Source of the DNA: Dietzia psychralcaliphila
GTDB taxonomy: Bacteria > Actinomycetota > Actinomycetes > Mycobacteriales > Mycobacteriaceae
Length of the DNA: 64,000 nucleotides
NCBI RefSeq assembly: GCF_003096095.1
Contig: NZ_CP015453.1
Location: 2,046,001 to 2,110,000, forward strand
Direction of reading: 5' to 3'
The translations under genes and the position numbers were made by a program. The notes beneath the pieces are model-generated. The model ran no database searches and was not told where the DNA came from. It was given only the letters and a program-made list of their open reading frames with translations. Of the stretch, positions 28,035-36,859 are shown piece by piece (the first letter of the stretch is position 1; every line of letters begins with the position of its first letter).

Positions 28035-31000
28035 TCATCGCATGCGCTGTGAGATCACCTTGGAGATGCCGTCGCCCTGCATGGACACCCCGTAGAGCAC
28101 GTCGGCCACGTCCATCGTGGGCTTCTGGTGGGTGATCACGATGAGCTGGCTGGTCTCGCGGAGTTGTTCGAACAACCCGATGAGTCGGCGCAGGTTCGTG
28201 TCGTCGAGCGCGGCCTCGACCTCGTCCATCACGTAGAACGGGCTGGGCCGCGCCTTGAAGATCGCGACGAGCATCGCCACGGCCGTCAGTGACTTCTCGC
28301 CGCCGGACAGCAACGACAGGCGCTTGACCTTCTTTCCCGGCGGGCGGGCCTCGACCTCGATCCCGGTGGTGAGCATGTCCCCGGGGTCGGTGAGGATCAG
28401 CCGTCCCTCGCCGCCGGGGAACAGTACGGAGAACACGCCGCGGAACTCGCGTTCGACGTCCACCCAGGCCTCGGTGAAGATCTGTTCGATCCGCTCGTCC
28501 ACATCTTCGATCACGCCCTCGAGGTCGGCGCGGGCCTTCTTGACGTCGTCGAGTTGGGTGGACAGGAACGCGTAACGCTCCTCGAGAGCAGCGAACTCCT
28601 CCAGCGCCAGGGGGTTGACCTTGCCGAGGGTCGCCAGATCCTTCTGGGCCAGCTTGAGCCGACGCTCCTGCTCGGCGCGCACGAACGGCATCGGCGGTGG
28701 CGGGGTGACGTCCTCACCGCGCTCGCGGGCGGCCTCGTACTCCTCCGTCTCGAGTGCGGACGGCGGCAGAGCGACCTCCGGGCCGTACTCCGCCACCAGA
28801 GCCTCGGGCTCGATACCGTGCCGCTCCAGTACCGCTGCCTCGAGTTCGGAGACCTTGACCTCGAGCTGGGCGCGAACGATCTCGTCGCGGTGCGCTGCAT
28901 CGCCCAACCTGGTGACCTCCGACTCCGCTCCCGACAGCTCGGTCCGGAGCGAGGCCACCCGTGCGGTGGCCTCCGACCGCGCGGATGACAGCCGGTCCCG
29001 CTCGGCGCCGGCGGAAGCGATCAGCTCGTCGAGCCTGGCCAGCAGACGCACGCTCAACTCGTCCACCACGCCGGCGACCTCGGCCCCGCGACGGCGTGCT
29101 GCGGCGGCCCGGGCGGCCCGCGCCCTCGACTCGCGCTCGGCCTGTGCGGCTCTGCGCAGCGACGCCGACTTCCCGCGGACCCCCGCTGCGCGCTCCTCGG
29201 CCGACCGGTGCGCCAGCCGGGCCTCGAGCTCGACCGCCCTGGCGGCTGTGACCGCTGCCTGCGCGGCGACGCGACCGTCGTCCGCGGGCAGCTCGGCCTC
29301 GTCGTCGTCGTCACCGGCACGGGCGAGCCGATCGGTGAGCTCGGCATGCTCGGAACGGGAGGCGTCGAGCTTGTCGACGGCCATCCGTCGGGATTGCTCC
29401 AGGCGCCGCACCTCTGCCTCCGCGCGGCGCCGGCGCGTGCCGATCCGCGCGAGTTCGGCGTAGATCTCCTCGATCGCCGCGTCGGACTCGGTGATCGCGG
29501 CCAGGGACTCGGAGTACCGGTCCGCCCGCTCGACGTCCTCCGCCTCGGCTCCGGCGAGCTCGGCGCGGGTGGTCTCGATCTCGGCGCGCACGGCGTCCCG
29601 CGCGAGGACGGCCGAGTCGATGGCGGACTGGATCTCGAGCCCCGTCCGCCCCGCGGCCGAGCCCCCGACGGTCCACCCCGCCCCGGCGAGCTCCCCGTCC
29701 CGGGTCACCGCACGCACCCGCCGATCGGCCTCGACCTGTGAGTGGGCGCCGGCGAGATCCTCGACCACCACCACGTCCACCAGCAGGGCCGTGACCGCGG
29801 CGACGAGGTCCGAGGGGACGTCGACCACGTCCAGCGCCCAGCGCGCACCGGGGACCAGGTCCGCCTCGAGGCGGTAGTCCTCGCCGGCGATGCCGCTGCC
29901 CACCAGCCCGGCCCGGCCGGCGTCGGCCTCGCGGAGCGCGGCCAGCACCGCCCGGCGGTCCACTCCGGCGTCGACGACGACGGCGTCCACGGCGGGTCCG
30001 AGTGCCACGCCCACCGCGCGCTCCCAGCCGGGCTCGACCCCGAGCATCTCCCCGACGGTTCCGGCGACCCCATCCGGTCCCAGGTGCCGAAGCACCCATT
30101 CGGCCCCGTCCCCGGCCCCCTTGTTCTGTTCGAGCGTCTCGATCCGGGCAGCCAGACTGGCGATCTGTTGGTCAGCCGCCCTCTCGATCCCCCGCAGTTC
30201 GGACAGCCGCGCGCGGGCCGCGAGGTGAGCGCGCTCTGCACGACCCAGGTGGTCGTCGAGGGTCCGCTCCCCTTGCGTGTGCAGGTCCACCCGGGCGTGG
30301 ACGGCGTCGAACTCGGCCTCGGCGTCCGCGACCGTGTTGCGGGCGTTCTCCGACTCCGCGTCGAGTCGGGCGATCTCCGCCTCCGTCGATTCCACCCGTG
30401 CGGCGAGTGTCTCCACCTTGCCCGCGAGCCGGGCCACCCCCTCGCGGCGGTCGGCGATGGCCCGCACGGCTTTGAGGTGCTCAGCCTCCAACCCTGCCAG
30501 GGTGGCTTCGGCCGATTTCAGCGCCTCCGTGGCCCGGCGTGCCCCGGCCGCGGCGTGCTCGACCTCCGCCGCGAGGTCCTGCTCGTGAACCTCGGCACGG
30601 TCGGCTTGTCGGTCCAGCTCGTCGGGATCGGTGCCGTGGTGGACGGCCGTCTCCGCCGCGAGGGACCGCGCGCGGTCCGAGGCGATGCGGGCGGTCGCGC
30701 GGGCACGCTCGGCCAGCGTCGACAGCGCGAACCACCGCTGCTGCGCGGCATCGGCCTCCGGTGTGAGCCGGTCGAGCAGAGCCTGCGTCTCCGCGACCGC
30801 CCCGGCCAGTTCGTCGCGACGGTCGACGGCCGCGCCGACCTGGTCGGCGAGCCGCGACCGCACGCTCTCCGCGTCCGCCAACTCTGCGCGACGGGTCACC
30901 AGGTCGTCGGCGGCCAGCCGGAGGGTCGCGTCGCGGAGGTCTGCCTGGACGGACTGGGCGCGGCGCGCCACCTCGGCCTGTCGACCGAGTGGCTTGAGCT

Positions 31001-31601
31001 GACGGCGCAGCTCGCCGGTCAGGTCGCTCAAACGGTCGAGGTTGCCCTGCATGCCGGCCAGCTTGCGCTGCGCCTTCTCCTTGCGGCGGCGGTGTTTGAG
31101 GATCCCCGCGGCCTCCTCGATGAAGGCGCGCCGCTCCTCGGGCTTGGACTCCAGGATCTCGGCGAGCTTTCCCTGGCCCACGATCACGTGCATCTCGCGT
31201 CCGATGCCCGAGTCGGAGAGCAGTTCCTGCACGTCCATCAACCGGGCGCGGTCACCGTTGATCTCGTACTCCGCCGCACCGTCACGGAACATCCGCCGGG
31301 TCAGTGAGACCTCGGCGTAGTCGATCGGCAGCGTGCCGTCCGAGTTGTCCAGGGTGAGCGTGACCTCGGCCCTGCCGAGCGGTGCCTTGCCGGCGGTTCC
31401 GGCGAAGATTACGTCCTGCATCTTGCCGCCGCGCAGTGACTTGGCGCTGTGCTCCCCCATCACCCAGGTGAGCGCGTCGACGACGTTGGACTTGCCGGAG
31501 CCGTTGGGGCCGACCACGCAGCAGATCCCGGGCTCGAACCTCAGCGTCGTCGGTGCCGCGAAGGACTTGAAGCCCTTGAGCGTCAACGATTTGAGGTACA
31601 C
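28035..31601 (-). CDS. smc: Chromosome segregation protein SMC
   Basis: SMC is the condensin ATPase that organises and separates chromosomes, usually with ScpA and ScpB. The 1188-residue protein has the N-terminal ATPase half (VVGPNGSGKSNVVDALTWVMG), a long coiled coil, a hinge at about 500-650 (GRAGLVGSG region), the returning coiled coil, and the C-terminal half with the signature LSLLSGGEKSLTAVAML and Walker B FYVMDEVEAALDD. The GTG start has no ribosome-binding site and lies 8 nt after TAGGAT. Confidence 0.97.
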   Translation of the reverse strand: MYLKSLTLKGFKSFAAPTTLRFEPGICCVVGPNGSGKSNVVDALTWVMGEHSAKSLRGGKMQDVIFAGTAGKAPLGRAEVTLTLDNSDGTLPIDYAEVSLTRRMFRDGAAEYEINGDRARLMDVQELLSDSGIGREMHVIVGQGKLAEILESKPEERRAFIEEAAGILKHRRRKEKAQRKLAGMQGNLDRLSDLTGELRRQLKPLGRQAEVARRAQSVQADLRDATLRLAADDLVTRRAELADAESVRSRLADQVGAAVDRRDELAGAVAETQALLDRLTPEADAAQQRWFALSTLAERARATARIASDRARSLAAETAVHHGTDPDELDRQADRAEVHEQDLAAEVEHAAAGARRATEALKSAEATLAGLEAEHLKAVRAIADRREGVARLAGKVETLAARVESTEAEIARLDAESENARNTVADAEAEFDAVHARVDLHTQGERTLDDHLGRAERAHLAARARLSELRGIERAADQQIASLAARIETLEQNKGAGDGAEWVLRHLGPDGVAGTVGEMLGVEPGWERAVGVALGPAVDAVVVDAGVDRRAVLAALREADAGRAGLVGSGIAGEDYRLEADLVPGARWALDVVDVPSDLVAAVTALLVDVVVVEDLAGAHSQVEADRRVRAVTRDGELAGAGWTVGGSAAGRTGLEIQSAIDSAVLARDAVRAEIETTRAELAGAEAEDVERADRYSESLAAITESDAAIEEIYAELARIGTRRRRAEAEVRRLEQSRRMAVDKLDASRSEHAELTDRLARAGDDDDEAELPADDGRVAAQAAVTAARAVELEARLAHRSAEERAAGVRGKSASLRRAAQAERESRARAARAAAARRRGAEVAGVVDELSVRLLARLDELIASAGAERDRLSSARSEATARVASLRTELSGAESEVTRLGDAAHRDEIVRAQLEVKVSELEAAVLERHGIEPEALVAEYGPEVALPPSALETEEYEAARERGEDVTPPPPMPFVRAEQERRLKLAQKDLATLGKVNPLALEEFAALEERYAFLSTQLDDVKKARADLEGVIEDVDERIEQIFTEAWVDVEREFRGVFSVLFPGGEGRLILTDPGDMLTTGIEVEARPPGKKVKRLSLLSGGEKSLTAVAMLVAIFKARPSPFYVMDEVEAALDDTNLRRLIGLFEQLRETSQLIVITHQKPTMDVADVLYGVSMQGDGISKVISQRMR

Positions 31602-31609
31602 GGGTGTCG

Positions 31610-31615
31610 ATCCTA
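31610..31615 (-). promoter_or_regulatory. Candidate -10 (TAGGAT) for leaderless smc
   Basis: Minus-strand TAGGAT ends 8 nt before the smc GTG. A GGGACG hexamer sits about 17 bp upstream. Suggests that smc is transcribed separately from acyP. Confidence 0.38.
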
Positions 31616-31697
31616 TGGCACTACCTTGTACCGTCCCGTAGCCGTGACCGCCGTGGCGGCGATCACTGCCGAGGGAGCGTCTACCCGGACGTCAGGC

Positions 31698-32048
31698 CTA
31701 GCGCTCGCGGAACCCGGTCAGGTCGCCGCGGGGCGGCTCCCAGGTGTCCACCACCAGCTCGACCCGGCCCGGGCTCCCCCCGCCCCTGAGCAGGTCCACG
31801 AGCTCGACACACGCCCGGCGGGATCCCTCGGCCACCACGTGTACCCGGCCGTCGGTCTTGTTGGCGGCGTATCCGACGAGCCCGAGTTCGAGTGCCCTGG
31901 ACCGCGTCCACCACCGGAAACCCACGCCCTGCACGTGCCCGTGGACCCATGCCACCAACCGGACCTGGTCCTGCCCCGCCCCTGCCGGATCCCGCTCTGC
32001 CGGGTCCTGCTCTGCCGGGTCCCTGCCGGCCGCGCGCTGCCCCGTCAT
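31698..32048 (-). CDS. Acylphosphatase
   Basis: Acylphosphatases hydrolyse acyl phosphates such as carbamoyl phosphate. The core of this 116-residue protein is VRLVAWVHGHVQGVGFRWW (with the phosphate-binding VQGVGFR), then GLVGYAANKTDGRVHVVAEG containing the catalytic Asn. The N-terminal 30 residues are a low-complexity DPAE-repeat extension encoded by 15-bp repeats. The ATG at 32048 overlaps the osmC stop by 4 bp. It matches the acyP position upstream of smc in mycobacteria. Confidence 0.9.
   Translation of the reverse strand: MTGQRAAGRDPAEQDPAERDPAGAGQDQVRLVAWVHGHVQGVGFRWWTRSRALELGLVGYAANKTDGRVHVVAEGSRRACVELVDLLRGGGSPGRVELVVDTWEPPRGDLTGFRER
31987..32027 (-). repeat. 15-bp tandem repeat in acylphosphatase 5' region
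   Basis: Two full copies (31987-32001 and 32002-32016) and a partial third. In frame; encodes DPAEQ/DPAER-type pentapeptides. Confidence 0.8.
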
Positions 32049-32506
32049 CGGATGTCGAACCCGAGTTCCACCTCGGCCCCCGCATCCAGTGTCCGGCCGA
32101 CCGTGCACGCGGAGTCCACCGAGCGCCGGATCATGTCCAGCAAGCGATCACGCATGGCCGGGTCGAGCCCGGACAGGTCCAGCTCGTAGGTCTCCTCCAG
32201 CCGCGGATACCGCTCGGCCTCGCGATCCGGGGCTCCGGACACACGCACGGTAGCGGCGTAGTCCTCGCCGAGCCTCCGGGAGACGGTGAAGTCGGAGGCC
32301 ATCGCGGTGCACGACGCGAGGGCGATCTTGAGCAGCTCGCCCGGGGTGAACACGCCCTCGACGTCCGCGGACCCGATCTCGACCCTCGCGCCCCGCGTCG
32401 AGTGCCCCACGTATCGCCGGGTCCCGGCCCGCTCCACCCACAACTCGGTGGCGGCCGGTGAATTCTCGGGCGTGTCGTCCTTGCCGGTCATCGTCATGCC
32501 GGTCAT
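32045..32506 (-). CDS. OsmC-family protein
   Basis: OsmC/Ohr proteins reduce organic hydroperoxides through two cysteines. The 153-residue protein has [21 protein letters not shown] and [13 protein letters not shown] with the first cysteine, then a second cysteine in [11 protein letters not shown], in positions suited to the peroxidatic pair. The start at 32506 gives a 4-bp overlap with mutM; in-frame ATGs at 32497 and 32491 are alternatives. The neighbourhood of a DNA-oxidation repair gene fits an oxidative-stress role, but this order is simply conserved in Mycobacteriales. Confidence 0.85.
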   Translation of the reverse strand: MTGMTMTGKDDTPENSPAATELWVERAGTRRYVGHSTRGARVEIGSADVEGVFTPGELLKIALASCTAMASDFTVSRRLGEDYAATVRVSGAPDREAERYPRLEETYELDLSGLDPAMRDRLLDMIRRSVDSACTVGRTLDAGAEVELGFDIR

Positions 32507-33411
32507 CGTACGGAGCGACTCCGAGTCGCCCCACCACGCCGGGGGGCCGACTGGCAGCCGGGGCAGAAGTGCGAGCCGCGGTTCATGAAGTCCTCGCGCA
32601 CCACCACCGCCCCGCATCTCGCACACGGCTGCCCGGCCCGGCCGTAGACGTCGAGAGACCTGTCGAAGTATCCCGAGGCTCCGTTGACGTTGACGTACAG
32701 CGCGTCGAACGACGTCCCCCCGGCGTCCAGCGCATCGGACATCACCTCACGGGCGTGTCCGAGCACCCCGCGGACGGTGGCCAGCGTCAACGCTCCCGCA
32801 CGCCGGCGGCCGTGGACACCGGAACGCCACAACGCCTCGTCCGCGTAGATGTTGCCGATCCCGGACACCACGGTCTGGTCCAGTAGGAGTCGCTTGATCT
32901 CGCTGTCCCGGCGGCGGATCGTCCGCGCCGTGGCCAGCTCGTCGAATCCGGGCTCGAACGGGTCGGCGGCCACGTGGGCGGCCGGCGCGGGCAGGAGCAC
33001 ACGGGTCCCGTCAGCGGCCTCGGCCAGCGGGACGACGGTCCACCCCCCGAACGTCCGCTGGTCGACGAACCGCAGCTCCCTGCCGTCGTCGAGCAGGGCC
33101 CGGGCGTGCAGGTGCCGTACCCGCGGAGCGTCGGTCGTCGTGACCAGCATCTGGCCGCTCATCCCGAGATGGACCAACAGGCAGTCGGCGCCCGCGGTGT
33201 GCTCTCTGTCCAGGGTCAACCACAGGTACTTGCCACGTCGGCCGGCCCCGCTCACCACCCGGTCGGTCAACCGGGCGACGATCTCCGCGGGACCGCCGGG
33301 CTGACGGCGGGCGGTCCGGGCGCCGGTCACCGAGACGTCGAGGATCCGCCGTCCCACCACGTGGGACTCGAGGCCGCGACGAACCACCTCGACCTCGGGC
33401 AGCTCCGGCAT
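32503..33411 (-). CDS. mutM: Formamidopyrimidine-DNA glycosylase (Fpg)
   Basis: MutM excises 8-oxoguanine and formamidopyrimidines. The start [15 protein letters not shown] puts the catalytic Pro2 and Glu3 in place, fixing the ATG at 33411. The middle has HLGMSGQML with the conserved lysine region nearby, and the helix-two-turn-helix contains [15 protein letters not shown]-terminal zinc finger [21 protein letters not shown] continues to a last Cys (PGCQ). The length is 302 residues. One bp after the rnc stop. Confidence 0.96.
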   Translation of the reverse strand: MPELPEVEVVRRGLESHVVGRRILDVSVTGARTARRQPGGPAEIVARLTDRVVSGAGRRGKYLWLTLDREHTAGADCLLVHLGMSGQMLVTTTDAPRVRHLHARALLDDGRELRFVDQRTFGGWTVVPLAEAADGTRVLLPAPAAHVAADPFEPGFDELATARTIRRRDSEIKRLLLDQTVVSGIGNIYADEALWRSGVHGRRRAGALTLATVRGVLGHAREVMSDALDAGGTSFDALYVNVNGASGYFDRSLDVYGRAGQPCARCGAVVVREDFMNRGSHFCPGCQSAPRRGGATRSRSVR

Positions 33412-33412
33412 G

Positions 33413-34111
33413 TCAGTGCGCGGTCCGGTCCAGGGCGGCCCAGGCCTGCTCGGCGGCCTTCTGCTCGGCCTCCTTCTTGGTCCGACCGACACCCTCCCCC
33501 AGTGGCTCGTCCCCGACGAGGGCGACAGCCGAGAACGTCTTGTCGTGGTCCGGTCCGGTGGAGGTGATGTCGTACCGGGCCTTGGGCCGGCCGAGCGCCG
33601 AACACTTCTCCTGGAGGCTGGTCTTCCAGTCCAGCGCCGCACCCAGGGTGGGAACCACCCGCAGTCGCTCACCGATGATCCCCTCGACGATCCCCCGTGC
33701 GACCTCCAGACCGTGGGTCAGATACACGGCGCCGAAGACGGCCTCCAGGGTGTCCGCCAGGATCGAGTGCTTGTCCCGCCCGCCGGTGAGTTCCTCTCCT
33801 CTGCCCAGCCTCAGGAGCGCACCGAGCCCATCGGGGCCCAGCTCGCGTGCGATGTCGGCCAGGACATAGGTGTTGACCAGGCTGGCACGGATCTTCGCGA
33901 GGTCACCCTCCGGCCGGTCCGGGTACGCGGCGTAGAGGTGCTCGGTCACGACGAGTTCCAGGACGGCGTCGCCGAGGAACTCCAGCCGCTCGTTGTGCGG
34001 GAGCCCCCCGTGCTCGTAGGCGTACGACCGGTGGGTCAGCGCCTGCGCGGCCAGCTCCCCGGGGAGCTCCACACCCAGGACCACGGCGAGCTCCGGAGAG
34101 GGGTCCGTCAC
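33413..34111 (-). CDS. rnc: Ribonuclease III
   Basis: RNase III cleaves double-stranded RNA in rRNA maturation and mRNA turnover. The 232-residue protein has the signature [15 protein letters not shown] (40-54), the second acidic site [15 protein letters not shown], and a C-terminal dsRNA-binding domain ([10 protein letters not shown] to [16 protein letters not shown]). The GTG at 34111 overlaps the DUF177 stop by 4 bp (GTGA) and is preferred over upstream in-frame codons. Confidence 0.96.
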   Translation of the reverse strand: MTDPSPELAVVLGVELPGELAAQALTHRSYAYEHGGLPHNERLEFLGDAVLELVVTEHLYAAYPDRPEGDLAKIRASLVNTYVLADIARELGPDGLGALLRLGRGEELTGGRDKHSILADTLEAVFGAVYLTHGLEVARGIVEGIIGERLRVVPTLGAALDWKTSLQEKCSALGRPKARYDITSTGPDHDKTFSAVALVGDEPLGEGVGRTKKEAEQKAAEQAWAALDRTAH

Positions 34112-34698
34112 TCGGCCCCCTCGTCGGTCGCGGTGGCTCCGAACTTCTCCGCCAGTCCGGCCCAGCGCGGGTCGATGCGTCCCTCGGTACTGCCCGAGAC
34201 CCCGTCCGGCGCGGGGGTGTCGGGGTTGACGCAGTCGCTGTGACCGTAGTCGGTACATATGGGGGACATAGGGAACTCGAGACCGAAGGCGTCGACCAGG
34301 GCGGGCTCCAGGTCCAACAGGTCACCGTCGAGGAGTCGCACCTCGTCCTGCTCTGCCCCGTCCGCTGCCGCCGTGCCCTCGACCGCGTACATCTCCGTGA
34401 GGGTGACCGCGACGTCAGCGGTGAACTCACCGAGGCACCGCGCGCACTCCACCGCGGCCCGCCCCGAGACGGTGCCGGTGACCAGCACCCCCTCGTCGAC
34501 GAAGGTCAGGTCCAGGTCCAGGTCCACCTGGGACCCCTCGGGGATCCGCATCAGCTCGACCCCGATGTCCGACGGCAGCACCGCGGCGCGCTGGACCTGC
34601 GTCATCGCGCCCGGGGACCGGACGATGCTGCGGGTGTCGAGGACGAGGGAATCGGCGGCCGGACGGCCTTGGCGACGCTTGCGGGAGGTGGTGGACAC
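34108..34698 (-). CDS. DUF177 / YceD-family protein
   Basis: YceD proteins are linked to 23S rRNA accumulation and usually precede rpmF. The 196-residue protein has the family core [19 protein letters not shown] and ECARCLGEF, and the later [11 protein letters not shown], giving two Cys pairs. Here the next gene is rnc, not rpmF, the same as in M. tuberculosis (Rv2926c-rnc). It is 24 bp after sepIVA. Confidence 0.88.
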   Translation of the reverse strand: MSTTSRKRRQGRPAADSLVLDTRSIVRSPGAMTQVQRAAVLPSDIGVELMRIPEGSQVDLDLDLTFVDEGVLVTGTVSGRAAVECARCLGEFTADVAVTLTEMYAVEGTAAADGAEQDEVRLLDGDLLDLEPALVDAFGLEFPMSPICTDYGHSDCVNPDTPAPDGVSGSTEGRIDPRWAGLAEKFGATATDEGAE

Positions 34699-34722
34699 GC
34701 CCAGCAGACTACCCGTCGTCGA

Positions 34723-35514
34723 TCAGTAGTCCCCGTACCCGTCGCCGTAGTGCTCGCCCTCACGTGCGCTCCTGCGGCCGTGGGCCTCGCGGCGCCCGGC
34801 CGGTGTGACCCCGTGGAGCTCCTCGCGACCCCGGGACACGGTCCGGATGGTGGAACCCAGGAACTCCTCGAACCGCGCCATCTTGTCGTCGATGTAGGCG
34901 TCGCACTCCTCACGCCGACGATCGCTCTCGGCGTGGGCGGCGTCCCGGATCCGGCTGGCCTCCTCGTCGGCGATCCGGACCACCTCGGACTCCGACAGCA
35001 TGCGCTGCTGCTCCTGGCGCGCCTCGGTGATCGTGCGGTCGTAGATGATGTTGGCCTGCTCCACCAGCCGATCGGACTCGGCGCGGGCGCGGACGGTGGT
35101 CGACTCGGCCTCGCGGCGGGACCGGTCGAGCAGCTCGGCGGATTCCGCGCGGGCGTCGCCGACCAGTCCGTCGGCGTGCGCCGTGGCCTCCGCGACCATC
35201 CGGTCGGCGCGCGCCTTCGCGTCGGCGAGCATCGCGTCCGCGTCCGCGCGCGCCTCGCGGAGCGTGCGGTCCGCTTCGGCGTCCGCTGCGGACACGGTGT
35301 CCCGTGCGGTGGTGTCGGCCTCCGCGAGCACACTGTCGCGCTGGTCCAACACGTCCTGGGCGTCGTCGAGTTCACCGGGGAAGGAGTCGCGGATGTCGTC
35401 GAGCAACAGCAGGGACTCGTGCCTGGGCACCACGCAGTTCGCGGTCATGGGCAGACTGCGGGCGTCCTCGATCATCGCGTTCAGCTCATCGAGGGCCTGG
35501 AACACTCGGTACAC
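34723..35514 (-). CDS. sepIVA: SepIVA-type DivIVA-like coiled-coil cell division protein
   Basis: The protein is 263 residues long. Its start, MYRVFQALDELNAMIEDAR, and the segment MTANCVVPRHE, then PGELDDAQDVLDQRDSVLAEA, match mycobacterial SepIVA (Rv2927c), an essential septation factor. Residues about 50-230 form a long Ala/Glu/Arg coiled coil with 11-residue-like AEADR repeats. The C-terminal tail ends EGEHYGDGYGDY and is not conserved. GTG start with GAAGGGA upstream; CACACT lies about 60 bp upstream as a possible -10. It is downstream of coaD across a 226-bp gap without any gene. Confidence 0.93.
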   Translation of the reverse strand: MYRVFQALDELNAMIEDARSLPMTANCVVPRHESLLLLDDIRDSFPGELDDAQDVLDQRDSVLAEADTTARDTVSAADAEADRTLREARADADAMLADAKARADRMVAEATAHADGLVGDARAESAELLDRSRREAESTTVRARAESDRLVEQANIIYDRTITEARQEQQRMLSESEVVRIADEEASRIRDAAHAESDRRREECDAYIDDKMARFEEFLGSTIRTVSRGREELHGVTPAGRREAHGRRSAREGEHYGDGYGDY

Positions 35515-35691
35515 GCTCGTCCCTTCACCGGATCGTCACTCTTGCCACACCAGTGTGCCCGCAAGCCGGGCCACGGTGCCGGTGCGGCGGCGGTGTGTCC
35601 GGCGGTCCGGGGTTCTGACCCTGTCCTTCGCGGCCCCGGCCCTGTCCTGCGCAGCGCCCAGGCCCTCTCCTCCGCCCCGACCCGGAGCCCG

Positions 35692-35755
35692 GCCCGGCCG
35701 CTCAGCCCGGCCGCTCAGCCCGGCCGCTCAGCCCAGCCGCTCAGCCCAGCCGCTC
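35692..35755 (-). repeat. 13-bp tandem repeat spanning the coaD stop codon
   Basis: Units CTCAGCCCRGCCG begin at 35701, 35714, 35727 and 35740, with partial copies at both ends. The coaD stop (35741-35743) lies in the copy starting at 35740, and each unit recreates the sequence of the gene end (ERLG-stop) but in shifting frames. Confidence 0.92.
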
Positions 35756-36214
35756 CCTGAGGGCCAGCGCGACGGGATCGGGCAGGAGATGGGAGACGTC
35801 GCCGCCCATCCTCGTGACCTCGCGGCACAGCGACGAGGACACGAAGGCCAGATCCGCCCGGGTGGGCAGGAACACGGTGTCCACACCCGCGATCGACCTG
35901 TTCATGTGGGCCATCGGCAGCTCGTAGTCGTAGTCGGTCGAGTCGCGCAGACCCTTGATCACGGCGGTGGCCCCCTGATCCCGGCAGTAGTCCACCAGAA
36001 GTCCGTAGAAACTGTCGACGCGCACCCCGGGGATGCCGGCGCAGACCTCCTCGATCATCGCCTTGCGCTCGTCGATCGTGAACGTCCCCTGCTTGTTGGG
36101 GTTGGCCACCACGCACACGATCACGTCGTCGAACAGCTGCGCGGCGCGGCGGATGATGTCGAGGTGCCCGAGGGTCACCGGGTCGAAGGAGCCTGGGCAC
36201 ACGACGGTGGTCAT
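35741..36214 (-). CDS. coaD: Pantetheine-phosphate adenylyltransferase
   Basis: CoaD makes dephospho-CoA from 4'-phosphopantetheine and ATP. The 157-residue protein has PGSFDPVTLGHLDIIRRA (with the TxGH nucleotidyltransferase motif), KGLRDSTDYDYELPMAHMN and the C-terminal FVSSSLCREV corresponding to the ISSTxVRE motif. Its ATG overlaps the rsmD stop by 4 bp. The last codons lie in a 13-bp tandem array that continues past the stop codon. Confidence 0.96.
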   Translation of the reverse strand: MTTVVCPGSFDPVTLGHLDIIRRAAQLFDDVIVCVVANPNKQGTFTIDERKAMIEEVCAGIPGVRVDSFYGLLVDYCRDQGATAVIKGLRDSTDYDYELPMAHMNRSIAGVDTVFLPTRADLAFVSSSLCREVTRMGGDVSHLLPDPVALALRERLG

Positions 36215-36798
36215 CGGCCGACCGTATCAACCGGGCGCGCGATCTCGACGGCGGTCTCCCCGTAGGTCCGTTCGAACTCCACCTCGTACCCGTCGGGCCA
36301 CCGCACCGCCGGGTCCCGTTTGGACCTCTCCCACACCACGAGTGCATCCGCCGCCAGCCAACCCCCTGCCGACAACGCCCGCAGGACGGGGTCGTCGAGC
36401 TCCCCGGACCTGTCGTACGGCGGATCGGCGAGGACCAGGTGGAAGCCGTCGGGCACGGGGCATGGTCCGTTGACCGCGGCGGGTAGCGCCGCCCGCCTGA
36501 CGGTCGGTCGGACGGACGGGAACGACGACGACAGGCCCGCCGTGTTCGCGCGGATGCTCGCGACGGCCCGGGGGTTCTCCTCCACGAACCACACCACGTC
36601 GGCGCCCCGGGAGACCGCCTCCAACCCGAGCGCGCCCGACCCGGCGAACAGGTCCAGCACCGAGGCTCCGGCCAGGTCCACCCTGCTGACGATCGCGCTG
36701 AACAAGGCCTCACGGACACGGTCGGTGGTGGGTCGGGTCCCCGAGGGCGGCACGGTGATCGACCGCCCGCGCAGGCGGCCCGAGATGATGCGGGTCAT
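36211..36798 (-). CDS. rsmD: 16S rRNA (guanine966-N2)-methyltransferase
   Basis: RsmD methylates G966 of 16S rRNA. The 195-residue protein starts MTRIISGRLRGRSI and has RPTTDRVREALFS, the SAM-binding VLDLFAGSGALGLEAVSRG and the catalytic DPPY in VLADPPYDRSG. Overlaps coaD by 4 bp; lies 59 bp after recG, across short repeats. Confidence 0.95.
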   Translation of the reverse strand: MTRIISGRLRGRSITVPPSGTRPTTDRVREALFSAIVSRVDLAGASVLDLFAGSGALGLEAVSRGADVVWFVEENPRAVASIRANTAGLSSSFPSVRPTVRRAALPAAVNGPCPVPDGFHLVLADPPYDRSGELDDPVLRALSAGGWLAADALVVWERSKRDPAVRWPDGYEVEFERTYGETAVEIARPVDTVGR

Positions 36799-36825
36799 GG
36801 CTCCCCCGATAGTCGTTCTGCTGAT

Positions 36826-36859
36826 GGTCGAACCTCTGGTGGTCGACCCTCTGGTGGTC
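36826..36859 (-). repeat. 15-bp tandem repeat immediately after the recG stop
   Basis: Copies at 36826-36840 and 36841-36855 differ by one base; a partial third copy runs into the recG stop codon (36858-36860). Confidence 0.8.

Noticed and set aside
34108-34111. Missing rpmF between DUF177 and rnc as a gene loss
   Set aside because: The DUF177-rnc junction overlaps by 4 bp and the same order without rpmF is known in mycobacteria, so it is not an unusual event here.
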